This document shows, piece after piece, positions 41,516 through 51,095 of a DNA stretch of 64,000 bases; position 1 is the first letter of the stretch, and each line of letters begins with the position of its first letter. Source of the DNA: Pseudaminobacter salicylatoxidans (GTDB taxonomy: Bacteria > Pseudomonadota > Alphaproteobacteria > Rhizobiales > Rhizobiaceae); the NCBI RefSeq assembly GCF_003148475.1, contig NZ_QGGG01000006.1, positions 124,001 to 188,000 on the forward strand. Reading direction: 5' to 3'. Made by a program: the position numbers and the translations under genes. A model generated the notes under the pieces. That model was not told the DNA's origin. It searched no databases and worked only from the letters and a program-made list of their open reading frames with translations.

Positions 41516-43048
41516 ATGGCGGAAGCTGCAATCGAGCTGATCGGCATCAACAAGAGTTTTGGTGCCGTCCGCGCAAATCGCGATATCAATCTGCAGATCG
41601 CGCCGGGAACGATCCACGGCATCATCGGGGAAAATGGGGCCGGCAAGTCGACGCTGATGTCGATCCTGTACGGCTTCTACCAGGCCGACAGCGGCGAAAT
41701 CCGCGTCAACGGCAAGCCTACCGCGATCCGCTCGTCCAACGACGCCATCGCTGTCGGCATCGGCATGGTGCACCAGCATTTCATGCTGGTCGAGAATTTC
41801 ACCGTGCTGGAAAACGTCATTCTCGGGGCCGAGGGCGAGGCGCTGCTGAAAAGCTCGATCTCCAAGGCGCGCTCGGAACTGCGCCGGCTGGAGCGCGAAT
41901 ATGGGCTGGAGGTCGATCCCGATGCGGTGATCGAGGAACTCCCGGTCGGCCTGCAGCAACGCGTGGAAATCCTCAAGGCGCTTTATCGCGGCGCCGAAAT
42001 CCTGATCCTCGACGAGCCCACCGGCGTGTTGACGCCGGCCGAGGCCGACCATCTGTTCCGCATCCTCGGGCAGCTCAAGCAGCAGGGAAAGACAGTGGTG
42101 CTGATCACCCACAAGCTGCGCGAGATCATGGCCATCACCGATACCGTCTCCGTCATGCGCCAGGGCACCATGGTGGCGACCCGCAAGACCGCTGAAACCA
42201 CCGTTGAGGAACTGGCCGAGCTCATGGTCGGCCGTCGCGTGCTGCTACGCGTCGAGAAGGGCGAGGCCAAGCCCGGCGACGTGAAGCTTTCGGTGCGAAA
42301 TCTGTCGGTCAAGGATTCGCGAGGCGTCGTCATGGTGGACGATGTCTCCTTCGACGTGCGCGCCGGCGAGATCGTCGGCATCGCCGGTGTTGCCGGCAAT
42401 GGCCAGTCGGAGCTGATCGAGACGATTGCCGGCACACGCCGCGCCACCTCCGGCACCGTCACGCTCGACGACAGGCCCATAGACGTCACCGGCAATGCCG
42501 ATCCGGCCGAATTGCGCGACCGGGGGCTGGCCCATGTTCCGGAGGACAGGCATCATGTGGGGCTGGTGCTGGCCTTCGAGGAATATGAGAATTCCATCCT
42601 CGGCTATCACGACAAGCCCGAATATCTGAAAGGGCCGTTTCTGAATATCGATGCGATCCGCAATGACGCGCGCGACAAGATCGAGAAATACGACATCCGC
42701 CCTGCCGACTGTCGGTTGAAGACCGCCAATTTCTCAGGCGGCAACCAGCAGAAGATCGTGCTGGCGCGCGAGATCGAGCAGGACCCCGGCGTGCTTATCG
42801 TCGGCCAGCCGACACGCGGCGTCGATGTCGGCGCCATCGAGTTCATCCACAAGCGCCTCATCGCCATGCGCGACCAGGGCAAGGCCGTGCTGTTGATCTC
42901 GGTCGAGCTGGACGAGATCCGTTCGCTGTCCGACCGCATTCTGGTGATGTTCGCCGGCCGTGTGGTGGGCGAACGCGATGGAGAAGCGAGCGAGGGCGAA
43001 CTGGGCCTGCTTATGGCCGGCGTCGAAGGCAAGGAGGCCGCAGAGTGA
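41516..43048 (+). CDS. Nucleoside ABC transporter ATP-binding protein (double-ATPase)
   Basis: A 510-residue tandem ATPase like RbsA/NupA. The first half (about 5-240) has Walker A GENGAGKSTL, Walker B ILILDEPTGVLTP and an H-loop of ITHKLREI. In the second half (about 258-500) Walker A is replaced by GVAGNGQSEL. The signature FSGGNQQKIVLAREIEQDP is intact and Walker B reads VLIVGQPTRGVD. This asymmetry is usual in the family. It overlaps the first permease by 4 bases. A GTG four codons upstream is an alternative start. The periplasmic partner is probably the BMP protein at 35285. Confidence 0.93.
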   Translation: MAEAAIELIGINKSFGAVRANRDINLQIAPGTIHGIIGENGAGKSTLMSILYGFYQADSGEIRVNGKPTAIRSSNDAIAVGIGMVHQHFMLVENFTVLENVILGAEGEALLKSSISKARSELRRLEREYGLEVDPDAVIEELPVGLQQRVEILKALYRGAEILILDEPTGVLTPAEADHLFRILGQLKQQGKTVVLITHKLREIMAITDTVSVMRQGTMVATRKTAETTVEELAELMVGRRVLLRVEKGEAKPGDVKLSVRNLSVKDSRGVVMVDDVSFDVRAGEIVGIAGVAGNGQSELIETIAGTRRATSGTVTLDDRPIDVTGNADPAELRDRGLAHVPEDRHHVGLVLAFEEYENSILGYHDKPEYLKGPFLNIDAIRNDARDKIEKYDIRPADCRLKTANFSGGNQQKIVLAREIEQDPGVLIVGQPTRGVDVGAIEFIHKRLIAMRDQGKAVLLISVELDEIRSLSDRILVMFAGRVVGERDGEASEGELGLLMAGVEGKEAAE

Positions 43049-44184
43049 GCACGCCCTATGCGAAACTGCCCCGTTGGGCGGATTACGGGCTGATCCCGAT
43101 CATCAATCTGGCGGTGGCCTTCATCGTTGCAGGCTTCGTCGTCATGCTGGTGGGCGAAAACCCGCTGCGCGCGGCCGAAATCCTGATCCAGGGTGCCTTC
43201 GGCAAGGGCCAGAACATCGCCTACACGCTGTACTACGCCACCAATTTCATTTTCACCGGCCTTGCCGTGGCGGTGGCTTTCCATTGCGGCCTGTTCAATA
43301 TCGGCGGTGAGGGGCAGGCCTATATCGCCGGCCTTGGCGTCGCGCTGGCATGTCTTGCTTTCGACAGCGTCCTGCCCTGGTGGGCGACCTTTCCGCTGGC
43401 CGTTATCGCCGCGGCGGCGGTGGGCGCGTTCTGGGCCTTGATACCGGCCTATCTGCTTGCCAAGCGCGGCTCGCACATCGTCATCACCACCATCATGTTC
43501 AACTTCATCGCCGCCAGCGCCATGGTCTATCTGCTGGTGGACGTATTGAAGCCCGCCAATTCCATGGCCCCGCAGACGCGTGACTTCCTGCCTGGCGGGC
43601 AATTGCCGAAGCTGGGCTGGATGCTGGAAGCATTCGGCATGTCGGTGCGTTCCGCGCCGCTCAACGTGTCCTTCCTGCTGGCGCTGGTCATGGCCTTTTT
43701 GGTCTGGGTGCTCATCTGGCGCACCCGGCTGGGTTACGAGATGCGCACCTATGGTTTCAGCCCGAAGGCGGCGCGGTATGCCGGCATTTCGGAGACGCGC
43801 ATCATCATCATCACCATGATGATTTCCGGCGCGCTGGCCGGCATGATGGCGCTCAATCCGATCATGGGCGACCAGCATCGCGTGCAGCTCGATTTCGTCA
43901 CCGGCGCGGGTTTCGTCGGCATTGCGGTCGCGCTGATGGGCCGGTCGCACCCGGCCGGCATCGTGCCGGCGGCGATCCTGTTCGGCGTGCTCTATCAGGG
44001 GGGCGCCGAACTTGCCTTCGAGATGCCGAACATCAGCCGCGACATGATCGTTATCATCCAGGGGCTGGTCATCCTGTTTGCAGGCGCGCTGGAGCATATG
44101 TTCCGCCCGACCATCCAGACCCTGTTCGCCAGCATCAGCCCGCGTTCGGTCGGTGTCGGCGTGGCCAAGGGGGAGGGCGTGTGA
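43045..44184 (+). CDS. Nucleoside ABC transporter permease 1
   Basis: A 379-residue membrane permease of the ribose/nucleoside family (BPD_transp_2). The start is GTG at 43045, overlapping the ATPase by 4 bases. About ten helices are present. GLFNIGGEGQAYIAGLGVALA and GAGFVGIAVALMGRSHPAG are family motifs. It works with permease 2 encoded next, overlapping it by one base. Together with the ATPase and the BMP protein it makes a complete purine or pyrimidine nucleoside importer, consistent with the downstream salvage genes. Confidence 0.92.
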   Translation: MSTPYAKLPRWADYGLIPIINLAVAFIVAGFVVMLVGENPLRAAEILIQGAFGKGQNIAYTLYYATNFIFTGLAVAVAFHCGLFNIGGEGQAYIAGLGVALACLAFDSVLPWWATFPLAVIAAAAVGAFWALIPAYLLAKRGSHIVITTIMFNFIAASAMVYLLVDVLKPANSMAPQTRDFLPGGQLPKLGWMLEAFGMSVRSAPLNVSFLLALVMAFLVWVLIWRTRLGYEMRTYGFSPKAARYAGISETRIIIITMMISGALAGMMALNPIMGDQHRVQLDFVTGAGFVGIAVALMGRSHPAGIVPAAILFGVLYQGGAELAFEMPNISRDMIVIIQGLVILFAGALEHMFRPTIQTLFASISPRSVGVGVAKGEGV

Positions 44185-45155
44185 TGGCCTTCATCGACGT
44201 TCTCGTTCAGCTTATCGACGCAACGATCCGCGTTTCCGTGCCGCTGCTGCTGGCTTGTCTGGCTGGCCTTTATTCGGAGCGCGCGGGCATTTTCGACATC
44301 GGGCTGGAAGGCAAGATGCTGGCTGCCGCCTTTGCCGGCGCATCGGCCGCGGCAGTCTCGGGCTCGGCCTGGATCGGGCTCGGCGCTGCGGTGCTGACTT
44401 CGATCTTCTTTGCGCTCGTGCATGGCTTTGCCTCCATCACTCATCGCGGCAACCAGATCGTGTCGGGCGTGGCGATCAACTTCATTGCCGCCGGTTCCAC
44501 CATCATCCTCGGGCAAGCGTGGTTCAGCCAGGGCGGCCGCACGCCTTCGCTGAGCGGTGACGCGCGTTTCCAGTCCATCAACCTGCCGGGTGCCGAGGCT
44601 GTGAGGGACATTCCGGTCATCGGCCCGATCTATTCCGAGATCATCTCGGGCAATTCGCTGCTGGTCTACATCGCCTTTCTCATGGTGCCGTTCACCTGGT
44701 GGGTGCTGTTTCGCACCCGTTTCGGCCTGCGTCTGCGTGCCGTCGGCGAAAACCCCGCGGCCGTGGATACGGCGGGCATTTCGGTGACCTGGCTGCGCTA
44801 TCGCGCGGTGTTGTGCACGGGCGTGCTGACCGGTATTGCGGGTGCCTATCTTTCGGTGGCGCAGAATGCCGGCTTCGTGAAGGACATGACCGCCGGCAAG
44901 GGCTTCATCGCGCTTGCCGCGCTTATCTTCGCCAAGTGGAAGCCGGTTCCTGCCATGTTCGCCTGTCTTCTGTTCGGCTTCCTCGAGGCGGCCTCGATCC
45001 GCTTCCAGGGCATGCCATGGCCGTTCATCGGCAAGGTGCCGGTGCAGCTCATGCAGGCGCTGCCCTATATCCTTACCATAGTCCTTCTCGCCGGTTTCAT
45101 CGGCAAGGCCATTCCGCCGCGTGCCGGTGGCGTGCCCTATGTGAAGGAGCGGTGA
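44184..45155 (+). CDS. Nucleoside ABC transporter permease 2
   Basis: A 323-residue second permease. The N-terminal membrane segment has LYSERAGIFDIGLEGKMLAAAFAG, the permease counterpart of GLFNIGGEGQ in permease 1. FALVHGFASITHRGNQIVSGVAINF and TAGKGFIALAALIFAKWKPV are conserved in the family. I start at the ATG at 44184, which has GGAGGG 7 bases upstream and overlaps the preceding stop by one base. It ends 81 bases before cdd, with a hairpin between them. Confidence 0.92.
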   Translation: MAFIDVLVQLIDATIRVSVPLLLACLAGLYSERAGIFDIGLEGKMLAAAFAGASAAAVSGSAWIGLGAAVLTSIFFALVHGFASITHRGNQIVSGVAINFIAAGSTIILGQAWFSQGGRTPSLSGDARFQSINLPGAEAVRDIPVIGPIYSEIISGNSLLVYIAFLMVPFTWWVLFRTRFGLRLRAVGENPAAVDTAGISVTWLRYRAVLCTGVLTGIAGAYLSVAQNAGFVKDMTAGKGFIALAALIFAKWKPVPAMFACLLFGFLEAASIRFQGMPWPFIGKVPVQLMQALPYILTIVLLAGFIGKAIPPRAGGVPYVKER

Positions 45156-45168
45156 AGAGGTTTTCTCC

Positions 45169-45207
45169 CACCCTGTCTTGCTGGACCAGGTCTCGGCAGA
45201 CAGGGTG
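45169..45207. repeat. Inverted repeat between permease 2 and cdd
   Basis: CACCCTGTCT (45169-45178) and AGACAGGGTG (45198-45207) form a perfect 10-bp stem around a 19-base loop. There is no T-run. It may separate transporter and enzyme expression, or be an intergenic repeat. Confidence 0.5.
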
Positions 45208-45236
45208 AGGGGCATCTGATCGGAGGGGGTAAAACC

Positions 45237-45629
45237 ATGTCTCACGACCTTTTTGTTGCCGCGCGCGAGGCAATGGCCAAGGCCCATGCGCCGTATTCGA
45301 AATTTCCTGTTGGGGCGGCGCTGCGCACCGGGGACGGCCGCGTTTTTTCCGGCTGCAACATTGAGGTGGCGTCCTTCCCCGAAGGCTGGTGCGCGGAGAC
45401 GACGGCGCTCGGCCATTACGTCATGGGCGGCGGCGGCCGGATCGCCGAAATCGCCGTGGTGGCCGAGCGCATGGACCGCATCACGCCTTGTGGGGGCTGC
45501 AGGCAGCGTCTGGCGGAATTCGCCGACGCCGATACCAGGCTCTACCTCTGCGACCAGACCGGCGTGGTCGAAACGGTGACCATGGGCCAGATGCTGCCCT
45601 ATGGCTTCAAGGGGAGCATCCTGAAATGA
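45237..45629 (+). CDS. cdd: Cytidine deaminase
   Basis: Cdd converts cytidine and deoxycytidine to uridine and deoxyuridine. The 130-residue protein is the short homotetrameric type. Zinc ligands are Cys in EGWCAETTALGH and the pair in ITPCGGCRQRLAEF, with catalytic Glu in CAET. The active-site substrate block is APYSKFPVGAAL. The ATG at 45237 has GGAGGGGG upstream. It overlaps the phosphorylase gene by 4 bases. Confidence 0.95.
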   Translation: MSHDLFVAAREAMAKAHAPYSKFPVGAALRTGDGRVFSGCNIEVASFPEGWCAETTALGHYVMGGGGRIAEIAVVAERMDRITPCGGCRQRLAEFADADTRLYLCDQTGVVETVTMGQMLPYGFKGSILK

Positions 45630-46432
45630 AGGAGGCGGTCGACCTTCTGGTCGAGAAGCTGGGCGGGTTGGCGCCGCGCACGGCGTTGGTGCTTGGCTCC
45701 GGGCTGGGCGGACTGGTCGGCGAGGTCGAAAATCCGGTGCGCATCTCCTATGCCGATCTGCCGGGCTTTCCGGTCAGCGGCGTCACCGGCCATGCCGGCG
45801 CGGTCGTGGCCGGTCATTTCGCAGGCACGCCGGTGCTGATGCTGGCCGGCCGCGCGCATTACTATGAACACGGGAATGCCGCCGCCATGCGGCCGGTCAT
45901 CGAGGCGCTCTCCGGTATCGGCATCACCCGTCTGCTCCTTACCAACGCCGCCGGGTCGGTCGATCCCGACATGCTGCCGGGGTCGGTGATGCTGGTGGAC
46001 GACCATATCAATTTCGCCGGCACCAATCCGCTGTTCGGTGAGCCCAGTGACCGCCGCTTTGTCGGCATGACCGAGGCCTATGATACAGGTCTTCGCGCGG
46101 CGATCGTGCGGGCGGCCGAGGCGGCCGAAGTCGAGCTGCATCGCGGCGTCTATATGTGGTTCTCCGGTCCGAGCTTCGAAACGCCGGCCGAAATCCGCGT
46201 GGCGCGTATGCTGGGTGCGAATGCGGTGGGTATGTCCACTGTGCCTGAGGTCATTCTGGCGCGCTTCTGCGGGCTCAAGGTGGCGGCTTGCTCGGTCATC
46301 ACCAACCTCGCAGCCGGCATGACCGGGGCTGAGCTGTCGCACGAGGAAACCAAGGATATGGCACCCATCGGCGGCGCGCGCCTGGCTCGCGTTTTCAGGG
46401 CCATGTTTGCGGAAGGGTTTGCGGATGAGTAG
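45626..46432 (+). CDS. Purine-nucleoside phosphorylase (trimeric type)
   Basis: This enzyme splits purine nucleosides with phosphate to base and ribose-1-phosphate. The 268-residue protein belongs to the trimeric PNP/MTAP family: [11 protein letters not shown] at the phosphate loop, the block [41 protein letters not shown] and [14 protein letters not shown]. The start is at 45626, overlapping cdd by 4 bases, and deoA overlaps the end by 8 bases. The tight packing indicates translational coupling. The exact base preference (inosine/guanosine versus xanthosine) is not decided. Confidence 0.93.
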   Translation: MKEAVDLLVEKLGGLAPRTALVLGSGLGGLVGEVENPVRISYADLPGFPVSGVTGHAGAVVAGHFAGTPVLMLAGRAHYYEHGNAAAMRPVIEALSGIGITRLLLTNAAGSVDPDMLPGSVMLVDDHINFAGTNPLFGEPSDRRFVGMTEAYDTGLRAAIVRAAEAAEVELHRGVYMWFSGPSFETPAEIRVARMLGANAVGMSTVPEVILARFCGLKVAACSVITNLAAGMTGAELSHEETKDMAPIGGARLARVFRAMFAEGFADE

Positions 46433-47771
46433 CGGTGCAACGAGAGGGACCGGCTTGCTTCCGCAGGAAATCATCCGCCGCAAGCGCGATGACAAGGCGC
46501 TTTCCGCCGACGAAATCGCAGGTTTCGTAAAAGGCCTGACTGCCGGCACGGTGTCCGAGGGCCAGGTGGCCGCGCTTGCCATGGCCATTTTCTTCAACGG
46601 CATGAACCGCGACGAAGCGGTGGCGCTGACGCTTGCCATGCGCGATTCCGGCGACGTGCTCGATTGGTCTGACCTGCCCGGCCCGATCACCGACAAGCAT
46701 TCCACCGGTGGCATCGGCGACAATGTCTCGCTGATGCTGGCGCCTATCGTGGCGGCTTGCGGCGCCTATGTGCCGATGATCTCCGGACGCGGCCTCGGCC
46801 ACACTGGCGGCACGCTCGACAAGATGGATTCCATCCCCGGCTATGTCAGCCAGCCCGATAACAAGCTGTTTCGCATTGCGGTGCTCAAGAGCGGCTGCGC
46901 CATCATCGGCCAGACCGCGAACCTCGCGCCGGCCGACAAGCGGCTCTATGCCATACGCGACGTGACGGCCACCGTCGAATCCATTCCGCTCATTACCGCT
47001 TCGATCCTGTCGAAGAAGCTGGCTGCGGGGTTGCAGTCGCTGGTGCTGGACGTCAAGGCGGGCAACGGCGCCTTCATGGCCAGAAGCCGTGATGCCGCCT
47101 CGCTCGCAACCAGCCTTGTCGAGGTGGCGAATGGCGCGGGGCTGCGCACCTCCGCATTGATCACCAGCATGGACGAACCGCTGGCCTCGGCCGCAGGTAA
47201 CGCGGTTGAGGTGCGCAATGCGGTGGATTTCCTGACCGGCCGTTATCGCGACCGCAGGCTGGAGGAGGTCACGCTGGCGCTTGCCGCCGAGATGTTGCAG
47301 CAGGCGGGCATTGCAAGCTCCAACCATGACGGCGCGCGGCGCGCACGGCAGGTTCTGGACGGTGGCGCGGCGGCCGAAACCTTCTCGCGCATGGTGTCTG
47401 CCCTCGGTGGCCCAGCCGATTTCGTCGAGAACTGCCCCTCGTATCTGCCGAAAGCCCCGCTGGAAGTGGCGGTCAAGGCGCCTCGCGACGGTTTTGTCAC
47501 CGGCATCGAAACCCGCGATATCGGCATGGCAGTCGTGGCGCTGGGCGGCGGGCGTATCAAGCCGGACGACAGTGTCGATCATGCCGTGGGCATTACGAGG
47601 CTTTTGGCGGTCGGGGCGGAAGTGCGGGCCGGCGAAGCGCTGGCGCTCGTCCATGCGCGCAGCGGCGCCAGCGCCGAAGCTGCCGCCGCGGCCGTGCGTG
47701 CAGCCTACGATCTGGGCGATACGCGCCCGACCATGCGCAAGACCGTGATGCGGCGTATCTCGCCGCGCTGA
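46425..47771 (+). CDS. deoA: Thymidine phosphorylase
   Basis: DeoA converts thymidine and deoxyuridine to base and 2-deoxyribose-1-phosphate. The 448-residue protein has the glycosyltransferase-3 fold. Motifs are the phosphate-site [41 protein letters not shown] and the substrate region [25 protein letters not shown]. The start is the ATG at 46425, with GGAAGG 8 bases upstream, within the end of the phosphorylase gene. It is the last plus-strand gene of the salvage operon. Confidence 0.95.
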   Translation: MSSGATRGTGLLPQEIIRRKRDDKALSADEIAGFVKGLTAGTVSEGQVAALAMAIFFNGMNRDEAVALTLAMRDSGDVLDWSDLPGPITDKHSTGGIGDNVSLMLAPIVAACGAYVPMISGRGLGHTGGTLDKMDSIPGYVSQPDNKLFRIAVLKSGCAIIGQTANLAPADKRLYAIRDVTATVESIPLITASILSKKLAAGLQSLVLDVKAGNGAFMARSRDAASLATSLVEVANGAGLRTSALITSMDEPLASAAGNAVEVRNAVDFLTGRYRDRRLEEVTLALAAEMLQQAGIASSNHDGARRARQVLDGGAAAETFSRMVSALGGPADFVENCPSYLPKAPLEVAVKAPRDGFVTGIETRDIGMAVVALGGGRIKPDDSVDHAVGITRLLAVGAEVRAGEALALVHARSGASAEAAAAAVRAAYDLGDTRPTMRKTVMRRISPR

Positions 47772-47831
47772 ACGGGTTTGGATTTGGGGCGCGCTCCCCC
47801 GCGAGGGGTGATGAGGAAGGCGCGCCGCAAC

Positions 47832-48383
47832 CTACTGCACCATCAGCAACGTTCCGTTTTCGACCTGATACCTGCCAAGGCGGCTGAGGAAGTTCATGCC
47901 GATGAGCGTTTCGGAAAGGGCCGAGTCGTCCATCACCACGGCTTGCACATCGTCGACCGAAACCCGGCCGATCTGCAGCCGGTCGATGGTCACCAGCGCC
48001 GCGCGTGCAAGGCCGTTGGCGGTATCCACCTTCTGCACGAAATCCATCTGCGCCGGCGAAATGCCGATGCGCCGGGCGGTCGAGCGGTTCAGCGCCACGA
48101 CTGTTGCACCGGTGTCGATCATGCCTTCGACCCGATGGCCGTTCAGCCGGAACTCGCCGCTGAAATGGCCGGCGCGGTCGGCCGCGAGGCGCACCTGGCG
48201 CCCGCTGCCTTCCTGTGGGTTGAAGGCGACGGGTTGCGCTGCCGAAATTCGCATTTCAGGTGCCGACACCCCGATAAAGGGCGCCGCCAGCCGATGGATG
48301 GTTTCCTGATGCGATTGGTAGAGCGACGGGAACGATGCCGACGTTCCCGCGCACACGGAAAAAATGATGACCTTGCGAAGCAT
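47832..48383 (-). CDS. Retropepsin-like aspartic protease family protein (TIGR02281 type)
   Basis: A 183-residue protein with an N-terminal signal-anchor (MLRKVIIFSVCAGTSA and onward) and a retropepsin-like domain. The single catalytic aspartate is in GMIDTGATVVALN. Other family blocks are LAADRAGHFSGEFRLNG, GISPAQMDF and LIGMNFLSRLGRYQVENGTLLM. This is one catalytic half, so it would work as a homodimer. It is widespread in alphaproteobacteria; in Rickettsia a relative is a membrane protease. It is not obviously related to the nucleoside genes on each side. Confidence 0.88.
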   Translation of the reverse strand: MLRKVIIFSVCAGTSASFPSLYQSHQETIHRLAAPFIGVSAPEMRISAAQPVAFNPQEGSGRQVRLAADRAGHFSGEFRLNGHRVEGMIDTGATVVALNRSTARRIGISPAQMDFVQKVDTANGLARAALVTIDRLQIGRVSVDDVQAVVMDDSALSETLIGMNFLSRLGRYQVENGTLLMVQ

Positions 48384-48497
48384 GAGCCGCCCTGTTTTCT
48401 TTTTTGGGCAAGCTTATGGATGCATGATGCAGGCGCGCTTAACGCCTCGCCGAAACAGTGGGATTTCGCGTCCCGTCCTTAACCTTGGGTAAAAGCG

Positions 48498-49124
48498 CTA
48501 TTTGGTGCCGTAAAGCCGGTCGCCGGCATCGCCAAGGCCAGGCAGGATATAGCCCTTCTCGTTGAGTTGGCGGTCGATCGCCGCGGTAAAGACCGGCACG
48601 TCGGGATGTGCCTTGGTGAAGCGCTCGATGCCTTCGGGCGCGGCCAGCAGGCACAGGAAGCGCAGGTTGGTTGCGCCGCGCTCCTTCAGCTTGTCGATGG
48701 CCGCGATTGCCGAATTGGCGGTGGCCAGCATCGGATCGACGACGATGATCAGCCGGTCGCCGAGGTCGCTCGGCGCCTTGAAGAAATATTCGACCGCCTC
48801 GAGCGTTTCATGGTCGCGGTATAGGCCGACATGGGCGACGCGCGCGGCCGGCACCAGATCGAGCAGCCCTTCCAGCAGGCCGTTGCCGGCGCGCAGGACC
48901 GATGCGAAGACCAGCTTCTTGCCTTCCAGCGTCGGTGCTTCCATCGTTTCGATGGGCGTCTCGATGGTTTTGGTGGTGAGTTCGAGGTCGCGCGTGACCT
49001 CGTAACCGAGCAGGAGCGAGATTTCGCGCAGCAGCCGCCGGAAACTGGCCGTGGACGTTTCCTTGTCGCGCATGATGGTGAGCTTGTGCTGGACAAGCGG
49101 ATGGTCGACGACGGTCACGCCCAT
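48498..49124 (-). CDS. upp: Uracil phosphoribosyltransferase
   Basis: Upp converts uracil and PRPP to UMP. The 208-residue protein has [20 protein letters not shown] at the start, [20 protein letters not shown], and the PRPP-binding region [18 protein letters not shown]. The C-terminal [17 protein letters not shown] is typical. The ATG at 49124 is the family start; 28 upstream residues in frame are discarded. It is on the opposite strand to cdd-deoA but belongs to the same salvage theme. add follows upstream on the same strand. Confidence 0.96.
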   Translation of the reverse strand: MGVTVVDHPLVQHKLTIMRDKETSTASFRRLLREISLLLGYEVTRDLELTTKTIETPIETMEAPTLEGKKLVFASVLRAGNGLLEGLLDLVPAARVAHVGLYRDHETLEAVEYFFKAPSDLGDRLIIVVDPMLATANSAIAAIDKLKERGATNLRFLCLLAAPEGIERFTKAHPDVPVFTAAIDRQLNEKGYILPGLGDAGDRLYGTK

Positions 49125-49225
49125 TGAGGTCTCTCCTGAGGTTCTGCTGTATGGCGACATTAGCGACTGCGATGGATGCGTGAAACCGTCCGCCGCGTTT
49201 GAGCCCACAGTTTTGTAGCCCTTTC

Positions 49226-50200
49226 TCAGCGTTTTGGCGCGTCGAGCCGCGCCAGAAGCTGGGCTTTCGTCTTTCGATCCACGAAGGCTGCCTCGACCGC
49301 GGTGCGGGTCAATGCGGCAAGTTGCTTGTCGTTCATGCCGAAATGGGTCGCCGCGATCTCATATTCACGCTTCAGCGTGGTCCAGAAATAGGGCGGATCG
49401 TCGGAATTGAGCGTCACCTTGCAGCCTGCTTCCTGCAGTTTCAGGAAGGGGTGGCTGGCAAAATCGTCGAAAACCTTGAGTGCGATGTTGGAGCCGGGGC
49501 AGCATTCCAGCACCACGCCTTCGTCGGCGATGCGCCTGACCAGATCCGGGTTCTCGATGGCGCGCACGCCATGGCCGATGCGGGACGGGCGGATGTGGTC
49601 GAGCGCGGCTTTCACGCTTTCCCAGCCGCCGAACTCCCCGGCATGCACGGTAATGCCCAGCCCGGCCTCGCGGGCGATCTCGAAGGCGCGCACATAATCT
49701 TCCATGTCGCCCTGGCGCTCGTCGCCGGCAACGCCGAAGCCGGTCACCAGCGGGTGATTGCACTTGGCCGCGAAGCGCGCCGCGGCCTCGATCGATTCGA
49801 CGCCGACGTGACGTACCCCGGTCACGATCATGCGGCCTTCGATGCCGGTTTTGTCGCGGGCGCGCAGAATGCCTTCGCCCAGCGCGTCGGTATAGGCCTG
49901 GGGCGACAGGCCCGCCTTGATGGCGTGGTCGGGGGAGGTGAAGACCTCCGAATAGATCGCGCCGTCACGCGCCAGGCTGGTCAGGTAATGCTCGGCAAGC
50001 CTGGCATAGTCTTCCTCGGTGCGGAACAGGTCGGAGGCCACGTCATAGGCCGCAAGGAAGCTGGTGAAGTCGTGCCAGACGAAAGCGCCGTCGCGAATGA
50101 CGGCGGAAACATCCCTGCCGTATTTCTCGGCCTGTCTCAGTACAAGATCAGGCGCTGCCGCACCCTCGATGTGGCAGTGCAATTCTGCTTTCAGCGGCAT
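49226..50200 (-). CDS. add: Adenosine deaminase
   Basis: Add hydrolyses adenosine and deoxyadenosine to inosine or deoxyinosine. The 324-residue protein is a zinc amidohydrolase: metal ligands in [15 protein letters not shown], the catalytic [30 protein letters not shown] and the C-terminal [13 protein letters not shown]. The ATG at 50200 has GGGGAGA upstream. The order on the minus strand is add, then upp 101 bases away, consistent with one transcript. An adenine-deaminase function is possible in this family but less likely. Confidence 0.92.
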   Translation of the reverse strand: MPLKAELHCHIEGAAAPDLVLRQAEKYGRDVSAVIRDGAFVWHDFTSFLAAYDVASDLFRTEEDYARLAEHYLTSLARDGAIYSEVFTSPDHAIKAGLSPQAYTDALGEGILRARDKTGIEGRMIVTGVRHVGVESIEAAARFAAKCNHPLVTGFGVAGDERQGDMEDYVRAFEIAREAGLGITVHAGEFGGWESVKAALDHIRPSRIGHGVRAIENPDLVRRIADEGVVLECCPGSNIALKVFDDFASHPFLKLQEAGCKVTLNSDDPPYFWTTLKREYEIAATHFGMNDKQLAALTRTAVEAAFVDRKTKAQLLARLDAPKR

Positions 50201-50305
50201 CTCGTCTCCCCGTGGAAAAGCGCGTCTCTTCATCGCGCCTTAAACAATGGCGTCACCGATCCTGATCGGCTATGGTCCCGCCGGATTTATGGCGGATCGG
50301 AAAAA

Positions 50306-51082
50306 ATGTCAGAGCAACGGACCACTGCGGCCGGCGGCATGGAAACCTCCTATGGTTTCAAGAGCGTAGGTCAAAACGAGAAGCAAGGGCTGGTCAACGA
50401 AGTTTTCCACCGCGTCGCCAAGCGCTATGACGTGATGAACGATCTCATGTCGGCCGGCCTGCACCGGTTGTGGAAGGACGGTATGGTCGCCTGGCTCAAC
50501 CCGCCCAAGCGGCCGGGCTGGAAGGTGCTGGACGTGGCCGGCGGCACCGGAGATATCTCCTTCCGCATCATCGAAGCGTCGCACAGGCAGGCACATGCCA
50601 CCGTGCTCGACATCAACGGCTCCATGCTGGCAGTCGGCAAGGAGCGCGCCGAAAAGCGGGGGTTCGCGGCCAATACCGATTTCGTCGAGGCCAATGCGGA
50701 GGAACTTCCCTTCGACGACGAGACTTTCGACGCCTACACGATCGCCTTTGGCATTCGCAATGTGCCGCGCATCGATGTGGCGCTGTCGGAAGCCTATCGC
50801 GTGCTCAAGCCCGGCGGCCGTTTCCTGTGTCTGGAATTTTCTGAAGTCGACATGCCGCTGCTCGACAAGGTCTATGAAGAATGGTCGTTCAAGGCCATCC
50901 CGCGCATCGGCCAGATGGTGACCGGCGACGGCGAACCCTACAGCTATCTGGTCGAATCGATCCGCAAGTTCCCCAACCAACCGAATTTTGCCGCCATGAT
51001 CTCGCATGCCGGCTTTGACCGGGTGACATATCGGAACTATTCGGGCGGCATAGCGGCGCTGCATTCCGGCTGGAAACTTTGA
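50306..51082 (+). CDS. ubiE: Demethylmenaquinone/ubiquinone biosynthesis C-methyltransferase
   Basis: UbiE methylates the quinone ring in ubiquinone synthesis. The 258-residue protein has the SAM motif [20 protein letters not shown], then [19 protein letters not shown] and [20 protein letters not shown], and ends [15 protein letters not shown]. The ATG at 50306 is used. The same frame is open back to 49199 through the antisense of add, but that stretch is not a gene. ubiB follows 13 bases later, as in many alphaproteobacteria. Confidence 0.96.
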   Translation: MSEQRTTAAGGMETSYGFKSVGQNEKQGLVNEVFHRVAKRYDVMNDLMSAGLHRLWKDGMVAWLNPPKRPGWKVLDVAGGTGDISFRIIEASHRQAHATVLDINGSMLAVGKERAEKRGFAANTDFVEANAEELPFDDETFDAYTIAFGIRNVPRIDVALSEAYRVLKPGGRFLCLEFSEVDMPLLDKVYEEWSFKAIPRIGQMVTGDGEPYSYLVESIRKFPNQPNFAAMISHAGFDRVTYRNYSGGIAALHSGWKL

Positions 51083-51095
51083 CGGGCGCTTGCGG

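Noticed and set aside
42607-45416. Two long minus-strand frames opposite the nucleoside transporter permeases
   Set aside because: They are His/Arg/Gln-rich shadows of the permease genes, whose motifs and 1-4 base overlaps are convincing.
49199-50305. A very long open frame running through the antisense of add and continuing into ubiE
   Set aside because: It is simply the ubiE frame open upstream because of GC-rich third positions on the opposite strand. The add protein on the other strand is clearly real and ubiE has a good start at 50306.
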